NCBI RefSeq assembly: GCF_019112545.1
Contig: NW_025064911.1
Location: forward strand, 254,762 to 318,761
Length of the DNA: 64,000 nt
Direction of reading: 5' to 3'
Source: Guyanagaster necrorhizus
Lineage: Eukaryota > Basidiomycota > Agaricomycetes > Agaricales > Physalacriaceae
In this document: positions 57,271 through 64,000 of the stretch, in pieces
Position numbering within the stretch: the stretch's first letter is position 1
Layout: each line of letters begins with the position of its first letter
Program-made: the position numbers and the translations under genes
Notes under the pieces: model-generated
Seen by the model: the letters and a program-made list of their open reading frames with translations, nothing else
Told to the model about the DNA's origin: nothing
The model's database searches: none

Positions 57271-58038
57271 ATTTCCGCAAATCATTACATTTTCCCCATC
57301 AACTGTACTATAGCATGATTATTCCTGCATACAATACAAAGATCTTTATCTAAAGTTGTCTTCAAGGTCCTCACGCGGTGTGTTCTTCTGGCAACGGTTT
57401 GCCTTGACAGTCCGCCGCGATGGCATGGTTTCATTGTCAGTCTACTTCATCACCTTCCATGACAGATAAAAGTTCAATGAATCCATCATTGATGCCAGGG
57501 TCTATGAGGAATGTGAGAAGTCTGTCTACCATAATCACAACCAAAGCAAGTTGGTCCTGCCACGAACTCGGTTTTCCCGGTGAAGTGTCGAGACGAGCAA
57601 CAACGTGCGTTACTACGTTATTACCCCTCCAGTACGAGCACGGTCGCTTCCTTTCCATCTATTGCAAGGAAGATGAGTTTTACACAAATTAATCTTTATG
57701 AACGGAAGCGCTGTGACCATCCCTCCGAGGCCATCCCTTAAGCTAAGGCTTGCTTCTTTGGATTTGAAATTTAAGGTCCTCTAAGGAATCAGAGAACCAA
57801 CCAAATGAATTCGGTCTGGTAAAATTGACGTTTCACTTTTCTCGTTTCACACGAGATGTCGTTGACTGTTGGTTGAAGTCCGATCGTGATTGGCACGTGA
57901 CCATTCTATATAAGCGTGGGATTCAAACAGCTCAGCCTCTTTGTCTTTTCGCTTCCATCATCAAATCTCGACCTCGCTCGATAAGCAAAGTCGTTTCCCC
58001 AGCAAGAACATCTACCACCTCACTACCTTATATTAACA
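57271..58038. other. Intergenic with H4 promoter
   Basis: A 73-codon minus frame (57437-57658) reads WQDQLALVVIMVDRLLTFLI, faintly protein-like, but it has no start or partners. A TATATAAG box lies at 57907-57914, about 125 bp before the H4 ATG, with a CT-rich leader after it. Confidence 0.45.
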
Positions 58039-58507
58039 ATGTCTGGACGCGGCAAAGGTGGGAAGGTGCGAGCCAGCAATGTTTGTGCTGCGGCTTCGGT
58101 GCTGACGATGCCTTAGGGACTCGGAAAGGGTGGCGCCAAACGCCACCGCAAGATTCTTCGTGACAACATCCAGGGTAGGGCGATTTTGCTGTCCAAAGTC
58201 GTATACCCTTCACAATGGTTTCTAGGTATCACCAAACCTGCCATTCGTCGTCTCGCTCGTCGTGGTGGGGTGAAGCGTATCTCCGGTCTCATCTATGAGG
58301 AGACCCGTGGTGTCCTGAAAATCTTCCTTGAAAATGTCATCCGAGACTCCGTCACCTACACGGAACATGCTAAGGTGCGCTACATTGTCTGTTGCTCAAT
58401 ACATTATGCTCACGAGAGCCTGTATCTAGCGTAAGACCGTTACTGCGCTCGATGTGGTCTACGCCCTGAAGCGCTCTGGTCGTACTCTGTACGGCTTTGG
58501 TGCCTAA
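58039..58507 (+). CDS. Histone H4
   Basis: Core nucleosome histone. Exons 58039-58065, 58117-58174, 58226-58374 and 58430-58507 join to [98 protein letters not shown] and YGFGA, the usual 103 codons including Met. The acetylated N-tail lysines (K5, K8, K12, K16), K20 and the fold are all intact. It has three introns of about 50 nt. Intron-bearing histone genes are normal in basidiomycetes and imply polyadenylated mRNA. No H3 gene is adjacent in the divergent position often seen in fungi. The upstream neighbour is the LKR/SDH gene. A TATATAAG box precedes it. Confidence 0.97.
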
Positions 58508-59005
58508 ACTATATTCATGTCAGTGAGTCAGATCTCTTTTTATTGCAAGTTTGTGGTGTAACTAACTGTTTTGGCCAGTTCCATTATAATTTATGTCTAC
58601 GCTCGATTTGTAACACGATGTAATATGACTCAGACTTTTGAATTACGGTTTATAGTGATTCGTTGCCTTCGTCCATTTGAATGCCGGGTGATCACGTCAA
58701 TGCTTTTATCGATAAACACGACCATCGAATGGGCAGGCACTGAGGTGTATACGAGAGTGATTGGTTGAATGTTGTCCTATCTACTGTAAGCATGATTGGG
58801 TCATGCCGCCTGTTGCCCGAGAACCTATATATTTATGCACTCTGCGTCAATTGTGAGGAAGTTGTAATATGCGTTGTTCGGTGGTGCACGCGTGATTGTG
58901 AGTAAAGTTTGTCTGATTGTATTATTAGTTTCGTAACTTGGGTATGTTACCAGACCCGCTGGAGAAGCAGACCTAACGCTGCCTACTTAACATTAATAGT
59001 GTCCC
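58508..59005. other. Intergenic, no gene seen
   Basis: 498 bp of 3' flank between convergent genes. Nothing recognised. Confidence 0.5.
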
Positions 59006-61020
59006 TCACATCTTCCACCACGTCGAATCAGCTCTAAGATGAGCCGAGACCTGCGCCGCAAATTGTTCGTCCGTCAGTGCACCAAGGTGTCCTGAACCCT
59101 TTGCACTCATTGCAATAGACTCCTCGTTTGTCCAGAAACCACCGCGCTCAATCATGGCGCCAGGATCATTGGTCACCCAGACCTTCACGGTGATGTAGAG
59201 CCTTTCGCTCTCCGCTAAAGGATTCATTAATAAGATGTTCATTTGCTGCAGAGGGTTGCACCTACATGGGATCCGACCTCCCTTCTCTATGAAAGACTTG
59301 AACTTCACATACAAGCTTTCGGTGTTGGAATAAACCTTGGCTTTCCAGTTTTGAATGGTTGATTTCTGCACCTTTAGGAGCATGGATGGCGGATGCGCCT
59401 GGTCCCGAAACCAATCAGCGACATCATCCATGCCGCCTTGAGATCCGTAGGCTGCCTGTAGACCCATCGCTCTGCACATCTCGTGCTGGAACCACACTAT
59501 GGCATAATGTTTGTAGCAAGTCGTGTATGGACGCATTTGAAGCTTGCGCACAATCAGAACCAGGTCGGCAAACTCGGCATTCCACATGTGACGGGGCGGT
59601 GGATTGCGGTAGCTGCGTGTCCATGACGCTGTCGCTGGAGGTCGCAGTGAGGTCGAGGTATACAGATAAGAGTTTTCTATGGGCGCTACGTAAAATGCGC
59701 TATCAGGACCGTCTTGATTAGCCTGGAAACATCATTAGTGTGATGTTCGAAGATCGTTGCAATAATAACTCACTGATGCTGCTTGCGTTTGGTCCGTCAA
59801 GGATGACTGAATAGTCACTACGTGAGCACAAACATAGTCAATTGCCTTTTCTCACTCACTAAAGTTCTGGGAGTCTCAACGATTGCAAAGACGACAAAAA
59901 CAAGGCTTTTATCGGGATCTATATGCAACTGGTTGCATGCGTTGCGAGTAGCGATATGTGTCGCGCTTGCAGGGTAAACGTTCCAAGGACAGCCCGTTCG
60001 AGGACATGGAACGTCGGCAGGGTAGGATTTATGTGTACCTAGGGGCCGAAGCTCACCCCAGCAGTCCTTATAAAACGCGGGAAAGGAGTTGGTCGAAAAT
60101 CCGACCTTTTCATGTCGGCGAACGAAACGCAAGAAATCGGCCATCCTTCGAGGGAATGAAGCTGTCCCTTCCAGGGTCAACCGGGCCAACCACCAGTCCA
60201 GTAGACGGTCTGTCGAACTGAGATCAGCACTTGAACGTCCGCAGTATCAGAAAATCTCACCCATATGAAGCACTGCTTGGTCATCCTGAATCTCGAGAAA
60301 TTCATTCGTGATTTTCTCGACCAGATTGCTGTCTTGACTGGACTCGTCTCCTTTGCCGTAGAATAGGATGATGTAAGGGTCTTCGCTGAAAAGATTACGT
60401 GACCGAGAATCTCGGACCTGTCCCTGCTGACTCGAAAAAAAAGACGACTGAGAAGCAGCATGAAGGCGACTACCGGACGCTCGCACAACTGGCGCTATCC
60501 TCTCACCCAGAAAAGATTGTAAGCCATTTGTAACTGAACGTTGCAATGAAGAGCCTGCTCTTACGGCAGGTCTACTGTCGAGCTCACCTCTCCACCAATC
60601 GAGGGGAGAGCTCGACAACGTACCAAATTTATCTGGATGCTCTTCGAAGAACACGACAGGGTCATCTTCATCGTCCTCGAAGTGGTCGTGCCCATCTTCT
60701 TCATCGGACTCCTCCTCCTCTGAGCTGCTCACAGGTACACTAGCAGGCGACGCAGGCAGAGAAGGGGACTGCTCGCGCTGAACTATACCTTGAAGGGGCA
60801 TGACCTGAGAGGGCTCAGGATTCAAGAGTTGGTAAACATGTTTTACGGGTCGACGAGTCTCTGCTATGAATGTAAGAAATTTTTTTCACGAGCGAAGATT
60901 ATACGCGTAAGACCTACCATGGTTGCCACCAAAGTCGCCATCATCAGCCTGCGGGAAGTCTCGAGGGTATGGATGAGAGCGAAGAGAGCGCGTACTGTTC
61001 AATCTCTCAACCTTAGGCAT
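59006..61020 (-). CDS. Unknown acidic protein, one unresolved junction
   Basis: The ATG at 61020 gives MPKVERLNSTRSLRSHPYPR, then (after an intron ending ATTCATAG) ETRRPVKHVYQLLNPEPSQV, a very acidic stretch (SSSEEEESDEEDGHDHFEDD), and EDPYIILFYGKGDESSQDS to QDDQAVLHM. A second coding block reads DLSSTDRLLDWWLARLTLEG, FPRRMADFLRFVRRHEK and HIDPDKSLVFVVFAIVETPR. A third reads ANQDGPDSAFYVAPIENSYL, RNPPPRHMWNAEFADLVLIV and TCYKHYAIVWFQHEMCRAMG, ending STWWKM. The junction between blocks 1 and 2 (60205-60262) fails: the only good donor (G|GTGAGA) is phase 1, while block 2 needs phase 2. Either a frameshift or an odd splice site is present. I do not recognise the family. Confidence 0.5.
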
Positions 61021-61656
61021 AGTAATGAGTGGCTCAAAAGTGCAGCCTCTGCGATGGTGAAGGACAAGCTATGATTGGCGCTGCATAGTTGTCTAGATTT
61101 TGGCCTTAAAAGGCCCTTCCGGCCGGCATCTTTTAGACTGTCAACGAGAGACGTATGGCACATTCTGCCAGAACTTGCCATTTACATACATGATTCCTGC
61201 CCCCTTTGTATCACCGTCAAGGTCGCCTAAACTGCTTCTCACATCAAGTAGAGCTGGCGCTGAACCAGATCTGAACCCAAAAAAAAAACATGGAGACGCA
61301 TCGTTGGACGGAATCGGAGGAAGAGCGGCAAGATAGATTCCCGAAAAGCAGCTGAGCAGAATAGTGGTCCGTGTAATAACTGGTCCTCATACGGGAGCGA
61401 CACCGTCGTTTACTCAACTAGACACACCGGAGCCCATAACCAGTCATTAGATCCAATTAACCAATTTAAATTTATGGGGACCAGTATCTGACTCACTGGA
61501 AAATAAAAGTCATATGATAGTACACGTATGCTAAAGATAAAAGCCAAGTCGTTATCGAAGAACTACCTTGTAACGATTTTATAGGTATGTTGGATAGAAA
61601 AGAGATAAAACTACAGAAAAACGAATGGTTAGTAAGCATATATGTCAACAAACTGG
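61021..61656. other. Intergenic, no gene seen
   Basis: 636 bp, AT-rich in the last half, with an A9 run near 61279. No supported coding. Confidence 0.45.
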
Positions 61657-63488
61657 TCATGAAGGGTTCTCCGCGACGCGGTTCTGTGAAAAGCGGTCTG
61701 CATATGGGGGAGGAAGCTCCCGTACAGTTCCACCATCGCGGTGTTGGAATATTATCTCTCCTTCGCCTGTCGAAGTAACATTCTCGCGTCGCATGCTGTC
61801 CGATGCCGGCCGCTCAGGCCATGGACCGAACGCCCCCCCGTTTGACGAAGGCGGCATAGCCGATTGTGAGCGCTGTACGTTTTCCGCTGAACCGGTCGAC
61901 TCAAAATTCGATGGCTCCATTTGTGCGGTGCTCAACCCCAATTCCATAGTTTTCTGACGGATAGATGGCGAAGGGAAGGTGGCGAAGCCAGGTCGAACTG
62001 AAGCAGATGACCCCGACGATGAAGTTTGATATATTCCCTCGGTTCCATCTTCCGCCAAACGACGAGGGTCAAAGGGCAACGGACTGACACCGGAAGATGG
62101 AGATGTGGTTATATCAGTCATTGCGGTTGTCCTGTTGCTGAAAGAAGATGATTTCGGAGAGTAGGGCATAACGGGGGTGTGGCCGACAAAGGCATTGATA
62201 GTCATCGCCTGGCTGCCGTTAGAATTCGTATACGGAATGATGTCGGGATCAATCTCTGCGTTCGTCTTCTGGGCTCGCCGTCTTCTGTACCAGAAGAACG
62301 AGGCTACCGTAGTTATCAGCAGGAAGCCCAAAACTCCCATGACAACCCCAACGATGATTCCTGTCCGTTTCTTGGCGTGCTGTGCATTTTTTTCTGCTGC
62401 AGCAGAGGCGTCCAAGGCAGTGGCGTTTCCGCTTTGACTTTGAAGTGAACCACAACCAGTGTTGGTAATACCTAACGGGGGTTATCAGTCTTCACCTTTT
62501 TTACTCTTATGACTACCACCGGGCTTACCGCTGGGCATAACAGATGGTGTCCCCCATGCAAATGCGCCCGTGCTAATTCGTCATCAGCTGATAAAATCTG
62601 TCATCTGGAAAGGTACGAACTCACACATCAGAAACAGCAGCTGTCAAGAGTAGATTAAGATAATGTTTTATGATATGTGAGATGAAACAAACAAACCTAA
62701 CATGATTTGTCCGCTTGTGGCCCGATTGATATATGTGTAGGCATCATCGTCTCCTAGCGTGGTCACATTTGTGATTACAGTGGAATCAACCTGAGCAAAA
62801 GAGATATTGTAGGGAGGAACGCCTCCTTTTATTCGCAGGCCCCATGGCTGGCAAGGTTGTAGGTCTCCCGTGACGTTAGACTTAACGGTAAAGGAGGTGG
62901 TATCATTTCTTTGGACAATACAGTCCGTTGATGAACCAGCTAGGATAGGTATAAGCAATGCACAACGAGAGAACTGAACACAAAGCTTACTGCCGACCGT
63001 GAATAATTTGGGCGCATTTCCCCCAGAAGATCCATTAGCATCGATGACATTGAGTAGCAGCTGGGACCCTGAATTTTTGTTTCAACGTTGATACAGCGCT
63101 GCTGTAAACGTCAAAGGACTCACCCACAGGATTGTTGACCGTCCATGTTAGATTGTCCTCGCTTTCTCCCAACAGCGTAGTTAGCAGTTCTCCATTCTGC
63201 TCGTAAGCCCTCATATAAAATGGTGGTACACCATGAGTATCGTTATTAGGATCGTATGGTTTGACGGTAATACTGAATTCATGGCATGAGTCTAAGGTCG
63301 ATGATACAGACTAGACAGGATGGTCAGTATAAAAAAAGCGACGGAAGCCCAAGCGTACATACATTGCTGGCGAACGCCCATTGAAAGATTTCCGAGCTGG
63401 CCTCGGCACGACACGGATCTAAAAATAGCAGCAGAGAGAGAAGTGCGAGTACCGGCAGCGAAAGCGAAGGTGGATGACGAAGAAACAT
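61657..63488 (-). CDS. Single-pass surface membrane protein
   Basis: The ATG at 63488 opens a signal peptide (MFLRHPPSLSLPVLALLSLL, cleavage near RAEA). The extracellular part is read over several exons: SSEIFQWAFASN, SVSSTLDSCHEFSITVKPYD, MRAYEQNGELLTTLLGESED, NVIDANGSSGGNAPKLFTVG and SSTDCIVQRNDTTSFTVKSN to CQPWGLRIKGGVPPYNISFA. It has two domains of about 100 residues with Cys pairs and N-glycosylation sites, and the CQPWGLxIxGGxPPYxISF motif is a recurring agaricomycete surface domain. One transmembrane helix (RTGIIVGVVMGVLGFLLITT) is followed by a basic stop (YRRRRAQK) and a Ser/Pro-rich cytosolic tail of about 190 residues. A Ser-rich link precedes the helix. It resembles the protein at 2974 in layout but not in domain. 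The function, perhaps adhesion or sensing, is unknown. Confidence 0.75.
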
Positions 63489-64000
63489 CTTCGCAAGACG
63501 AAGGAAAACGAAAAGGCGACCTGCGATGTTGGAGGTAGGAGGAAGAGGTAGACGCCTGTACTCTAATACGGCCGACCTCCACCCTAGATCCTACTGGATT
63601 TGACGAATTGTCTGGAGGCTATGTCAATGCCGCCCAGTTCGGGTACTTGGCAAATATAAATGGGCAGCCCACCGAAAGGTTAACGAGTGGAAGATTCCTC
63701 TGCACAGAAGAGAGTACTAGTACTGGACGAAAGTCACGGTCAGTAGATCAGTTGGTGGTTCAATTGAGAGGCGTCCCATCCATCTATGCCCTTCATAACC
63801 AATGTTGGGAACCTTGATGGTTTATATTTATTTCCTCGGACCCGGAGCATCACTCACGTTAAGAATACGATAACGAGAGTCGGCAACGCACGAATGTACT
63901 CTGATCAATCCTGTCCGTGGGCGCTAAGCCGTGATCTTTGTCACCATCAGGGCCGTGTTTTCCATTCAGTCATGAGGCCGGCGTTTTTAGTATATTTATT
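63489..64000. other. Intergenic to window end
   Basis: A 69-codon plus frame (63608-63817) has no motif. The stretch probably carries the promoter of the gene at 63488. Nothing else is recognised. Confidence 0.4.

Noticed and set aside
1..64000. tRNA, rRNA, CRISPR, insertion sequences or transposon ends
   Set aside because: No cloverleaf with a GGTTCGAATCC-type arm, repeat array, long terminal repeat or transposase motif was recognised by eye. A covariance-model and repeat scan would be needed to be sure.

Overview
The window is nuclear DNA of a filamentous basidiomycete, most likely an agaricomycete mushroom. Genes are dense on both strands and cut by many 45-60 nt GT-AG introns with CTNAC/CTGAC branch points. 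Several gene families here are typical of Agaricomycetes: DUF6534 membrane proteins, the 'FDW' protein-kinase-like family, F-box/LRR proteins and single-pass membrane proteins with Ser-rich stalks. I rebuilt exon structures by eye from splice signals, reading phase and family alignment, so boundaries are proposals.

Layout. 1-4.2 kb: the start of an unknown minus-strand gene and two single-pass membrane proteins. 5.4-7.6 kb: a broken MFS transporter. 8.0-9.9 kb: a prolidase. 10.4-13.4 kb: two Ser/Pro-rich proteins in tandem. 14.3-17.5 kb: a Ste12 transcription factor. 19.7-22.2 kb: SRP9 and a mitochondrial 2-oxodicarboxylate carrier, divergently transcribed. 23.3-25.2 kb: a third Ser/Pro-rich protein. 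25-30 kb is gene-poor, with a decayed F-box gene. 29.9-31.8 kb: a kinase-like gene with an apparent frameshift. 32.9-42.3 kb: a cytochrome P450, a DUF6534 membrane protein, a GH5 glycosidase and a fourth Ser/Pro-rich protein. 42.3-45.6 kb: GPI1 (GPI-anchor synthesis) and a Rho GTPase, divergent. 46.1-48.1 kb: a metacaspase. 49.87-50.29 kb: a small secreted peptide precursor made of one-repeat exons. 51.6-57.3 kb: an F-box protein, a possible small membrane protein and a bifunctional lysine-ketoglutarate reductase/saccharopine dehydrogenase. 58.0-63.5 kb: histone H4, an unknown acidic protein and a third single-pass membrane protein.

Most genes are unlinked housekeeping or lineage-specific genes, not a pathway cluster. 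The strongest novelty candidate is the peptide gene at 49874-50291. A signal peptide is followed by three units ending in PGW (VAVPGAPGW, VITPPSPAPGW, AVSPPNPAPGW). Each unit lies on its own phase-0 exon and starts with Arg, so splicing creates Kex2-like Lys-Arg at one junction. A second pattern is a short PFP motif (RG-x-x-[V/A]-PFP or a close variant) near the C-terminus of four otherwise low-complexity proteins in this window.
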